A stretch of 64,000 nucleotides of DNA from Lonicera japonica (Eukaryota > Streptophyta > Magnoliopsida > Dipsacales > Caprifoliaceae), in NCBI GenBank assembly GCA_021464415.1, contig JAKCWG010000894.1, forward strand, positions 124,001-188,000, written 5' to 3'. This document shows positions 34,641 to 44,658 of this stretch, in pieces. Both the position numbers and the translations under genes were made by a program. The stretch's first letter is position 1; every line of letters starts with the position of its first letter. The notes beneath the pieces are model-generated. The model searched no databases, had not been told where the DNA came from, and worked only from the letters and a program-made list of their open reading frames with translations.

Positions 34641-37062
34641 TTACAATAAAATTCTACGGGGTTTCATATTTTGAAAATATTGTAGCACGTCCTCTTTATC
34701 AACATTATTGAAAATATCTTGTTCAATGTATGTCACCAAACAATTATTCATAAATTTATCTCCCATTCGGTTGCGTAGCGCATTCTTGATGATTTTCATT
34801 GCCGAGAATGCTCGTTCAACACTTGCCGTAGCAACATGTAAGAGTAGGGCCAACTTCACAAGCAAAAACACCAATGGATAACCAACATGCTTATTGGTTT
34901 CAACCATTTTTTGAGCAAGCTCACCAATCCCCTTCAAACCAAAAAATTCATCTTTATACTTCACATCTTCTATAAAGTTTTGAAGTTGATCTTCAAGTCT
35001 CATGACTTCTAGTGGAGAAAAATCAAAGGGATAGAACTTTGCAAACCGAAGTAATTTTCTCAAATTAAAAGCGGAGAATGAATTCGATGGATCAAGGCAT
35101 GTCATACACAAAAGCAACTCCGTATTGATCTCATTAAAACGGTTATTCAACTCTTGAAGTTGCAAATCTATTACTGCATAGAACAAATCAACACGATAGT
35201 AATGGAAATTTGTCTTTGCTTCAACATTTCGACGTGATCTCCCGTATACTTCAAACGGCTCATCCATATTTGGAATGCCTACCTCATTCGTAATACAAAA
35301 TGAAGAGACAATATCAAATAAAGACTCAAACTCACTATCTCTCATTCCTTGTAACCGCTTCTTTGAGACTTGAACATAAGCCATGGCATTGACAATATCT
35401 TGATCCTTTCTCTGTAATGCTTGTGACAACTCATTAGTAATTCCTAAGATCATTTTCATCAGATGTAAGATGAAAATAAACTCAAAGGTTTACAAGTGAT
35501 TCCTTAAATCTTCAGCTTTAGATCTTTGCCCGTCACATGTACCTTCATATTGAATAACCTCAAGCACATCAACCACTAAGGGGAATAAGTTAATCAAGCT
35601 ACAAAGTGTGTTGTAATGCGAACCCCAACATGTATCACCTGCCCGTTTTAATGTTGTTTCTTGATTCAAACATCTTCCCGTTTCTCTTTCACCCGTATAA
35701 ATCCCTTCAATAATTGCTTCAAATTGCTTATCTCGAAGAAGATCTTTACGTTTGCATGAGGCTCCAACAATGTTTGACAAAACTCCAACGTGGTCAAAGA
35801 ATGAACTAAGTCTCGTGTTTTTCTTTGAAACAGCTACAAGAGTCAATTGTAATTAATGGGCAAAGCAATGGACATAAAAAGAGGATGGGTTCTCCTTGAG
35901 AATTAAGGTTTTGAGGCCATTAAACTCACCCCTCATATTACTTGCACCATCATAACCTTGCCCCCGTAAACTTAACATGCTTAAACCATGTTTAGAAAAG
36001 AAAGAATCAATGGCAGCCTTTAGTGATAAGGCAGAAGTATCATGAACATGTACAATGCCAATAAAACGTTCAACCACACACCCTTTTTTGTCCACATAAC
36101 GTAAAACCACTGCCATTTGTTCTTTAACTGAAATGTCACGAGATTCATCGACCAATATAGAAAACAACTCATCCCCAATCTCTTGCAAGATAACTTTTGT
36201 GGTTACACTTGCAGCAGCATTAATAATATCTTTTTGAATTTTGGGAGAGATCATTTTATGATTATCAGAAGCAAGTTTCAAGACAACTTTATTGACATTT
36301 GAATTTTGTTCTGAAAGCCATTGAAGAAGTTCAAGAAAGTTACCTCGATTGCTTGATCCTTCAGATTCATCATGCCCTCGAAAAGCCATTCCTTGGCGTA
36401 AAAGATACCTTAGGCAATCATAAGATGCAGTCAAACGAACACGATAATCTAATCGACTTTGCTCAGAACTATTGGTCAAACACACATCTATATGTTCCTT
36501 CTGATTCATTAAATCATCACAAGCTTTCAAACACAAGTTATGACTACTATTAGGACCTCCGACATGCTCATTCAACCTCTCCTTTTTTCCAATTTCGAAA
36601 CCCTTGACTAACAAATGATTCAACACCGCCTTTGTTCGACTCCTTAGATTTAAATAAATAACAACACAGACAATAAACGGCATCCTCTGTTATGCTATAC
36701 TCCAACCACGCCCCATATTAATCAAACCACTTAGGATTAAATCGACGTTTATAAGTACCATGTAATGTTTGAGGAAATGTGTGATTTTTGGGTTAACAAG
36801 GTCCTCTTTGAAGGTATGCTCTTCGAACATCCTCTATTTGTGAATGGTGAAAATCATAAATGTTCCTCCTCAAAGCAGGATCATATTGTAGCTCGTCTAA
36901 ATTGATAACTTCATTAGACCCCACCTTTAACGAGGATCGGACTTCTGGTTGGGAAGATCTAGCTTGTACATTATTAGGCTCCGCATTTTGACATGATTGA
37001 ACTTCGGGTTCATTAACCCTTTTCCTCTTTATCAAAAATTTGTCCATCAACACTGTTTTCAA
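34641..37062 (-). pseudogene. hAT transposase, zinc-finger MYM/TTF type, broken
   Basis: The N-terminus (37062-36793) has YDPALRRNIYDFHHSQIEDVRRAYLQRGPC, the signature ahead of the TTF-type zinc finger of ZMYM1-like hAT transposases. The zinc-finger part near 36790-36680 is out of frame. 36683-35853 carries the DUF4371-like catalytic region (ILVDESRDISVKEQMAVVLRY, then RGQGYDGASNMRGEFNGL, then HCFAH). Stops near 35853 and 35490 interrupt the same frame before 35459-34641, which ends in the hAT dimerisation motif (ATASVERAFSAMKIIKNALRNRM). One frameshift and at least two stops: unable to make full-length enzyme. Confidence 0.88.
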
Positions 37063-37083
37063 TAGAATACAAAATCAACTCAA

Positions 37084-37680
37084 ATTATTCAATTAATCAA
37101 CTAATATTATTCAATAAATTGATGATATTAAATTTAATTTATCTTGAAAATAAACTTAAATCAACTAACATTAACATTGTTTTAAACAAAACACTTTTAG
37201 CAACTAATATCTCTTCAAAAAGATATTTTAATACACCTAAATACCTAATATAAGTAATATTTTAAATTAGGAGTTTAATTGTTTAAACCTAAATTACCAA
37301 ATATTCAACAATAAATCAATACTTCAAGCAATATACGTAATATTATACAATTAATTAAGAAATACAACTCATATTATTCAATTAATCAACTAATATTATT
37401 CAATAAATTGGTGATATTAAATTTAAGTTATCTTAAAAATAAACTTAAATCAACTAACATTAACATTGTATTAAACAAAACACTTTTGGCAACAAATATC
37501 TCTTCAGAAATTAGTTTTAATACACCTAAATACCTAATATAACTAATATTTTAAATTAGGGAGTTTAAATGTTTAAACCTAAATCATCAAACATTCAACA
37601 ATAAATCAATATTTCAAGTAATACACTTAATATTAAACAATTAATTAAGAAATACAACTCATATTATGCAACTAATCAAA
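37084..37680. repeat. About 2.05 tandem copies of a 290-bp AT-rich unit inside the hAT element
   Basis: Starts align at 37084, 37373 and a short third start at 37661 (ATTATTC/ATTATGC, then AATTAATCAAC, AATATTATTCAATAAATTGRTG). The copies are highly similar. They lie between the transposase start and the right inverted repeat. Confidence 0.9.
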
Positions 37681-37902
37681 AAATTTATTTATATCTAAAA
37701 TTAAAAAGTAGATCTAAAAAAATAAATAGATCTAAAAAAAATACCTTAAAAAGTATAGAGTGAGAGAGATAATTGGTGGATGAGTGGTCCAAGTGATGCT
37801 TAGCCAATAAAAATGGAAGGAACGGAGTCACAGAACGGAGACAAAAAAAAAAGATTGTCGGCAGTGGGGGCAAAAAGAAAAAAAAGAAAGCGACAGAAAG
37901 GG

Positions 37903-37966
37903 ATAAGAGAAAGAAAGAAAGAAAGAAAGGAAGGAAGGAAGGAAGAAAGAAAGGAAGAAAGAAGTA
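37903..37966. repeat. (GAAA)n(GGAA)n microsatellite
   Basis: Purine-only run of GAAA, GGAA and GAAG tetramers inside the hAT element. Frames across it are artefacts. Confidence 0.9.
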
Positions 37967-38152
37967 AAAAAACATTAAATGATGCCTGTTGTCGACAGTG
38001 GGAACAGGAACAAGTGGGTGGGGTTCAATTAATATTTTTTTATTATACTTAAGTACCCTTAAGTATAAATTTATGCACAAAAGTTCCTATATATATATAT
38101 ATATATTTTTTTAAAACACCCCATATTTATTAAAAAAAAATTGAAAGCCAAC

Positions 38153-38170
38153 TGGGGGCAATTGCCCCCA
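38153..38170. repeat. 18-bp perfect palindrome near the hAT right end
   Basis: TGGGGGCAATTGCCCCCA lies 26 bp inside the right terminal repeat. The left end has only the half-site ACTGGGGGCGAA near 34499. It may be a subterminal transposase-binding region (inference). Confidence 0.8.
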
Positions 38171-38257
38171 CTTGCCCCTACGTGGGCCCGCCACTGCATA
38201 TATATATACACACTAGGCCTTAGAAGCCAAGATAAAATGAGCAAGAAAAAGTACTTA

Positions 38258-38398
38258 AAACCCATTGGGCCCGCGGGTTCACCTTGTCCTGACTATCCCC
38301 AACTTAACCACCTTGGGAAACTACTCCTGTTGGGCTTGCGGATTCACCTTGTACCGATACTGTTCCCATCTTAACCACCTTGGGGCCACAGGTTTGGG
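38258..38398. repeat. Two tandem 67-bp units in NPF intron 2
   Basis: Both units contain TTGGGCYYGCGGRTTCACCTTGT, and CCCAACTTAACCACCTTGGG or CCCATCTTAACCACCTTGGG; they start near 38263 and 38330. Confidence 0.8.
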
Positions 38399-39828
38399 GC
38401 TTCATTTCAAAAGGTCTCGGTAAATTAACGGATCCAGCCCATTTATAATCCATTTTGAACCTCTACTTCTTTCAATGCGGAACTCTTTATTTGAGCAAAC
38501 TATCCCCAACAAAACAAACATTAACACGAATAATGATTGCCCAAAAGAAATGAGTTCTGATTTTGTGCAGGGATTGGGGTTTCTGGCTATGTCAACGCCA
38601 CTAGTCCTTTATAAATCCACAGACACCTGCACTGAGTACAAGCCTGAATGCATAGGTCACACACAGAAAGTGCTCTTCTACACCGCTTTGCCTTTGATAG
38701 CGGTGGGAATATCTGGTCATGTAGTCGCCCTAGAATCATTTTATGAACAAAATAAGAGTAATACAAAAAATGAGAAGGAAAGTAAAACTCTATGGCAAGT
38801 GCTAGGCCTAGTCGGTGTGGTCCTTGTCGCTGTAATTGGAGGTATTGCGCTTCCATACATAAGGCCGTGGGCAATGCGGTTTGGAATTCCAGCAATATGT
38901 ACTTTGGTGGCAACACTCATGTTCTTGAGTGGTTCTTGTGAATATAGACATGTTAGCACAAAAGGTAGTCCGTTAACAACTATGTTCAGAGTAGCGGTGG
39001 CCACTGCTTCCAAGATATGCCAACGAGTCCCAGATGATGCGAAGCTGCTCTACAACAAAGATGATGCTGATCCAAACTCGGTGCCTCACCTCCGTGGCCT
39101 CAGGTTTTGAGATCCTTTCTATTGTTCACGTATATTCATTCAAAAACAAAATGATGGTGGTCCATCTTTGTAGACAAAAAATTTGTTATGATTTAGATTA
39201 ATTCTTTAAGGGTGTTTTGATAAGCATTGTTTTCCTTTCACCGGGTGTTCAATAGGCCAGCTTTTCAATGAGAATGGTTCCACTTAATGGCTGTAACATC
39301 AATCATTTTCCTTACAAGCAAGGAAAGTAATTCTTACCCCTCCACACAGGAGAATTGGTTTCCCAGGAAGAATTGGTCTTGGTAACACCCATGGTACAAC
39401 AAAGTTGGCAAGGGAGTTGACTTCATGCCCACCTCACCATAGTTTGAACATTGCGAATCCTTGTTCCCTTCCACCCCTCCCTCCCCTTCACCCTAAGGTC
39501 GAATGCGGGGCATATTTGTGTACTCTTTGTATTATAAAATAGGGCATGGGGACCGAATTTAGCTGGAAAAAAAACACCTTCAAGGAAATTAATTCAGCCA
39601 AAATTTTCTACATGCTTTGTAATTAAACCAACCAGATGATTGTGACATGTTTGAAATGCAGGTGCTTATACAAGGCCGCAATCATATTGCCAACCAAATC
39701 TGAACAAGACCAAGAGAAGAATCGATGGACACTTTGCAGCGTGAGAGAGGTACAAGAAACCAAGAGTGTTATTCGCATGATCCCAATGTGGATAACCTTC
39801 ATTATTTGTGGGGTAGTACTTTCCATTG

Positions 39829-39945
39829 CAAACGATTTCACTATAGATATGATTCACGACAAGCCACTATGGCGTCGTTTGATCCATGTAGCCGACCCCA
39901 CCTAGTGGGATAAAGGCTTTGTTGTTGTTGTTGTTGTTGTTGTTG
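39829..39945 (+). mobile_element. Au-like SINE in NPF exon 4, probably 5'-truncated
   Basis: The insert ends GTAGCCGACCCCACCTAGTG...AAAGGCTTTG followed by (TTG)n, the known 3' end of the plant Au SINE family. It is flanked by a perfect 14-bp duplication AGTACTTTCCATTG at 39815-39828 and 39946-39959. At 117 bp it is shorter than full-length Au copies and lacks a clear A/B-box promoter. It cuts the NPF frame in a membrane segment; SINE plus duplication is 131 bp and so also shifts the frame. Confidence 0.9.
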
Positions 39946-40579
39946 AGTACTTTCCATTGGAAACACTTACTTTCTTGAGCAAGGAAACCACATGAACCAA
40001 AAGGTAGGCCACTTGACAGTTCCTCTCCCATTTTTTCTAATCTTGTATGACTCTGCAAAGTATTTTTGCGGCAAAATTTATAAATATTTTGTAGACATTT
40101 TTTATCGGTATGCTCCCCCAATCGGAATTGGAGTGGCTATGATCTTCTCAGTATTATGTTGTATCACTGCGGCCAAAGTGGAGATTCGAAGAATAGGTGT
40201 AATTAGGAGCCATGGTTTACTTGAAAAGCCCGAAGAAAAAATACCAATGAGTATATTTTGGCTTCTTCCTCGGTATCTCCTTTTGGCAGCTCTAGATGGT
40301 TTTTCTCAAGCTAGCATTACGAGTTTCTTTGCAAATCAGGCTCCTCCTTCAATGAAAAAATACTTACTTTATTTCACTAATGGAGTGTTAGGACTGGGAA
40401 CAATGGGTAGTGTTTTGTCAGTGTATATTGTGGGTAAGGTGAGTGAGAAGGGAGGAAGAACAAATTGGTTTCGGTACACCTTAAACGAGAGCCGTTTGGA
40501 CAGGTATTATTGGACGTTAGCTGGGCTAAGTGCTGTGAATTTTGTTGTATACATTGGTGGCGAGTTTTTATTCTTATAG

Positions 40580-41790
40580 GGTATCACAAGTTGAAGGTGA
40601 TACAGCAGGGGCAGAGAATTCAGAGAGTAATCCTCCCTTTGAGGATAATGTACAATGTTGCTGTTGTTGCGGTTAGAGTTGGGATTCATAATATTGCTCT
40701 CGCCTCTCTGTTCATAATAGCGTGATTGAAGTGCTATATTTTTTCTCCTCTATTGAATTGTAATATTTTATGATTTTCTGAAGAACACCTTATGGCACAG
40801 GTGTAAGGTTTTCTCAAAAAGCCTTGTTACTTATGTGATGACACAATTCATCTTATAAACTCATTAAGATAAGGGGATTCACAAGACACTGCTTGTGCCT
40901 TGACCCTCAAAGATCACATCTCATTGGGATTATACCATAACTTATGCTTCATGAAACACTTATTATGGCTCAAGTTTGCCACTTGACCAAGAACCATTTT
41001 AAGAATTAACAAATTAAAGGCAGTTGCTAAAGTAATATAACATCTTTAAATCACAATGTAAAATTGTCTGTTTTAGTAGAAGACAACTAGAGCAAAGAGG
41101 TTACCTCAGTTAGTACGCTTGGCATGTCGCTAGGGTTTGAACCTCTACCCCAGTATTTATGGGATTCTTGTTCCCCTTTTTCTCCACCATTGCTCTAATG
41201 AACCAAAAAAGAAAGAAACAACAAGGTATGGTAATAGCAATCCCTTACCAGAAGGCCCCAAAAATCCACATCATGCAACATTCTACAACATCCTTTAACT
41301 TATTTTCCAACTTCTTACAAAAATACGTTGTTTTTTCTACCATTTTCCATCTTATCATCAAATGGAGCCAGTTGAAATGGCAAATGGAAATCACCACCCT
41401 CATCTCTACAATTTTGAGAGCAATTAATATAACTCATCCAGCGTAACAAAGATATATATAAATCTTTGGAACTAAACTAAATATAAAAATATGGCAATTG
41501 TTTGAACTAGGTTTTTCGTTTGCTTGGACCTCAGTTGTGATTTACTCAATCTGAAAATAAATATTTCAATTCCAAATATTTTGTTTTAGAAAAGTGTAGA
41601 TGATACTTTTCAACCTACAAATCTCATTTCAATGAGGACTGTACAATTAACTTACTGTATACATCCCCAACTATCTTGATTGAGAGAAAGAGAGAGAGAG
41701 AGAGATGAGCAAGATGTATATATATACATATTCACAGATACAAAAAGAGAAAGGTCAAGAGAATGGACAGCTATAAATGAATGTAAAGAT
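40580..41790. other. Downstream of NPF; left flank of the copia insertion
   Basis: Probably NPF 3' untranslated sequence followed by intergenic or NLR-intron DNA. A B-box-like AGGGTTTGAACCTC is near 41130. An (AG)n run lies at 41686-41704. The last 20 bases before 41791 align with the NLR intron start at 23448-23467. Confidence 0.4.
41280..41369. mobile_element. Half of a Tourist-like MITE (relative of 33033-33340)
   Basis: CTTATTTTCCAACTTCTTAC...CATTTTCCATCTTATCATCAAATGGAGCC matches the right arm of that family. The left arm is missing. Confidence 0.6.
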
Positions 41791-43123
41791 TGAAAAAGAT
41801 ATGTCCTAGGACTATTCATAGATTATGATTTGTACTTTGATATTTTATGCTTATTGTTATTAATAAAGTTTATTTATTATACTTTATATTCTCTTGTAAA
41901 TAATATATATTAATACTAGTTCATCAAGTACGTGACTTGATTGTGGGATGCTAGTAATGTTATAATAATATTATTTAGATGTCCCTAATCATGTGTCAAT
42001 AACCTAGGATCACATTGATATAATGATTAGAGTATGGGTCAGCTGATGATTATGTTCCACAAGTCATGGATATGGAAATATCAAGCTGAACATACTGATA
42101 CTTGTTAGGGAACAAAGTATTGGACTGACCCGCTTTGGGGACACTGCGAGGAGTGTTACATAATGTCATCAGTGATGTTCCCCATTTGTGATATCGTATT
42201 ATCCTCAGACCTGAGATCGCCACGGTTACCAACATAGGGATTAGCATGTCAGGCATTATCAAACGTTGCTCTTGATCGAGTAATTATAAAGATGATGACC
42301 GAGCATACTATGAACTATGTAGAGGTATGTGGTTGATCAAGATGGGATTTGTCACTCTCATATATTGAGAGAGATATCATTGGGCCCCTTGATAAGTGTA
42401 ATTAATATTTGCATGGCCATGCACAAATGAGATGTCATTTGTTTTAGATTAATTATACTTAGAGATCAAGAAATAAAGATTGAACTATACAAGAATGACA
42501 CTTGCCTAGTCTTGTGTTCAATCTAGATATCGATTGACAAAAGGAGTTAATATGTGGAATATCAATTTAAGGTTGTGTCGTTTTTGACCTTTATACCCTT
42601 TGGATAGTAGTAATGTTTTACTAGAGACCGCTTACTATTCGTATAATAAAACGGGCTTTTAATTATACTGCCAAAGAGTATAAAACCTACAGGGTCGCAC
42701 ACCAAAACGAGTTGGATCAAAACGAATTAAAACGGGCCAAGTTGGACTTGGGCCCAGTTCGTTTGTTGCTTAGGGTTCTCACTAGGGTTCCCTTATAAAA
42801 GGGAACCTTTGTTCATCCTGGCCGTCACGGGAAATTATTGAGAGGCTAGAGAGTCGAAATAATTGTGAGAACCCTAGAAGGCGCTAGTACACCAAGCAAG
42901 GATCTCATCCCGTTCGTGTGTGCATACCGTAGAGGCGTCGTAATTTCTACGCTAAGGACGACAACAACAGAAGGATTCGATCCATCCTGTTCGTTTTAGT
43001 AACATCAAATCACACATAAGGTATGTCTTCTGTCGATTTCATTGAACAGCATAGGTCCTAGGGTTTAAGATTAGTGCGTAAATTAGTGTATACGATGCAT
43101 GATTACTGCCCTAATTCCCTTTA
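41791..43123 (+). repeat. 5' LTR of the Angela-like element
   Basis: Carries a probable TATA box (CTTATAAAAGG near 42792-42802), which would place the transcript start about 30 bp downstream. It ends ...CCCTTTA rather than the common CA. Confidence 0.95.
42786..42807 (+). promoter_or_regulatory. TATA box embedded in an inverted repeat (5' LTR)
   Basis: GGTTCCCTT-ATAA-AAGGGAACC has 9-bp arms around the TATA core. The same 22 bases occur in the 3' LTR at 49634-49655. Promoter role is inferred from sequence and position. Confidence 0.6.
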
Positions 43124-43124
43124 G

Positions 43125-43140
43125 TGGTATCAGAGCAAGG
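43125..43140 (+). other. Primer-binding site for initiator methionine tRNA
   Basis: TGGTATCAGAGCAAGG begins one base after the 5' LTR, the standard plant copia primer site. Confidence 0.95.
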
Positions 43141-44658
43141 TTATTTACTGTTCTTTAATTTCGATCATGATTATAGTCGTTTAATAACTTGAAGATTTGT
43201 TCTCGTTTAAATTTCGTTTAATATCATATTCGGATTTTTAGTATCATGCTAGGTTTTGATAATATCGATTAATGGGTTAATCGTTTTCTATAGCATGTTT
43301 CTGTTTTCGTTATAAGTTTGCATATACGATATGTCTTTTTATAATCTGATTAATAGAGATCTGATATGACAAAAACGTGATTACTGTATGACTATTATCG
43401 ACATGTTCATGATTCTGTTAAGTCGTTTTTGATTAGGGTTCATCTTTATGCTGTCATGATTTTAATTCCGCAATTATCATGTTTAGCGTTTTCAGAATCG
43501 TTCTGTTAGGGTTTACGCAATCTGGTAGACTTGATGAGATCACGGCTATCGGGTTTTTTCACGTTAATTTGATTAATGAGATAGGGCAGATTAATGTGAT
43601 TAGTCTAGACGAATCTGTCTAATAAGATCAGACACGTTTCTGGAGAAAATAATTTGAAATCGTTCAAATTTTCAAATTTGAAAATAATAAGGGACCGCCG
43701 CCTGGGTGTCCACCCCCCGGACCCCGGTTGGGGCGCTGCCCTAAACCCCGCGGGGGCGCTGCCCTTCGACCCCTAATTGTTTATTTAATAATTGATTAAA
43801 TTTATTTTCTCTTTTATGAGTATGCAATATGTTGTGTTATGAGATAATACTAACTTGCAGGATTTTAATTTTAGTGATATAGTATGGCCAAACTAAATAC
43901 GACATGCGTGTCGTTTTGTTTTTATTGTAATACATAAATACGGCCTGCGTGTCGTTTGTGTTTTGCAATGTAATTTTATATTACTAGTCTCTTGTATTAG
44001 GCTGTACAATTTTTGTATATTACCTCGCATAGAAGATGGAGGATCCCTCATCACAAGAGAAGGTAGCCAAGAACTTTGGAGTGTCCAAAGCTACAAAGGA
44101 TGGAGAGCATAGTTAATTAGTAGCTTTATTTCTCTGGCCATACTATATCACATATTTATTGGTTGATGCATGTTTAAATATTCTGTTATATTATTGTGAG
44201 ACTGCATATTTATGTCCCTAGAACAAAAGAAATTATTTGTGCCTTTCCAACACTGATAACTATTAATTTTATGATTATTATAGAAAACGCCTGCCAAAGC
44301 GGGGTTATCTTAAATCATCATAAATTAATAGAATGGAAGTCGGACATCCATAAGTCAGAAAAGTGTTGGTTTGATTTCACAAGGCCATCAAAACGATTTT
44401 GGGCCTTGAGGCAAAGTGTTGAGAAGCCGAAACATAAGATGTAAAACTCAACAAACCAAGAGTTGCATAGAATGTAATTAACAAATGTTGCTTACCTAAT
44501 TAACAATGCTTAAGTGAAAAGCCAAAGCTTTCTTAATACCTTGTGTAATACGAATCTTGGACCTACTATGTCCTAATGGGACAATTGCGTGTAAGACATA
44601 GTAGGAAATTTATAATAAGCATATTAAATGTTTGCATATGTTATTTTGCTGTAGATAG
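43141..44658 (+). other. Long untranslated leader with a GC-rich repeat
   Basis: About 1.5 kb without a credible gene; the 82-codon frame at 44196 has no domain. At 43690-43770 a GC-rich island holds GGGGCGCTGCCCT twice (43731 and 43754). Angela/BARE elements have long leaders with packaging or dimerisation signals; that role here is inference. Confidence 0.6.

Larger units (their letters stand above)
34473..38196 (-). mobile_element. hAT DNA transposon in NPF intron 2, 3724 bp
   Basis: The terminal inverted repeats are CAGTGGCGGACCCA (left) and, as complement, CAGTGGCGGGCCCA (right), 13 of 14 matching. The 8-bp flanks are CATAAATA (34465-34472) and CATATATA (38197-38204), 7 of 8 matching, as expected for hAT. 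Inside is a ZMYM/TTF-type transposase on the minus strand. The remaining NPF intron, without the insert, is about 420 bp, a normal size. Confidence 0.9.
34007..40579 (+). pseudogene. NRT1/PTR family (NPF) transporter pseudogene, four exons
   Basis: Membrane transporter family for nitrate, peptides and other small solutes. Predicted exons: 34007-34031 (MASLVRIT), 34201-34414, 38571-39103 and 39662-40579, all with GT/AG borders and matching phases. Exon 2 encodes the first membrane part (ADLLAGYAMWVMITYLTNVW, then SFTHAAGIVNIWGG), exon 3 GLGFLAMSTPLVL to the basic cytoplasmic loop, exon 4 the second half of the fold ending YIGGEFLFL. Breaks: a one-base deletion near 34273-34280 in exon 2, and a 131-bp SINE-plus-duplication insertion in exon 4. 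Intron 2 is about 4.15 kb because of a hAT insertion. Total coding length would be about 520 residues, a little short for the family (about 550-600); the usual N-terminal ExxER motif is not seen. NPF5-like by resemblance. Confidence 0.9.

Noticed and set aside
37685..38080. 131-codon minus-strand frame with Phe-rich hydrophobic runs
   Set aside because: It reads through the (GAAA)n/(GGAA)n microsatellite; low-complexity artefact.
41100..41160. tRNA gene suggested by a B-box-like string
   Set aside because: No acceptor-stem pairing or A box at proper distance; at most a SINE trace.
44196..44444. 82-codon frame in the copia leader
   Set aside because: No domain, and leaders of such elements are normally untranslated.
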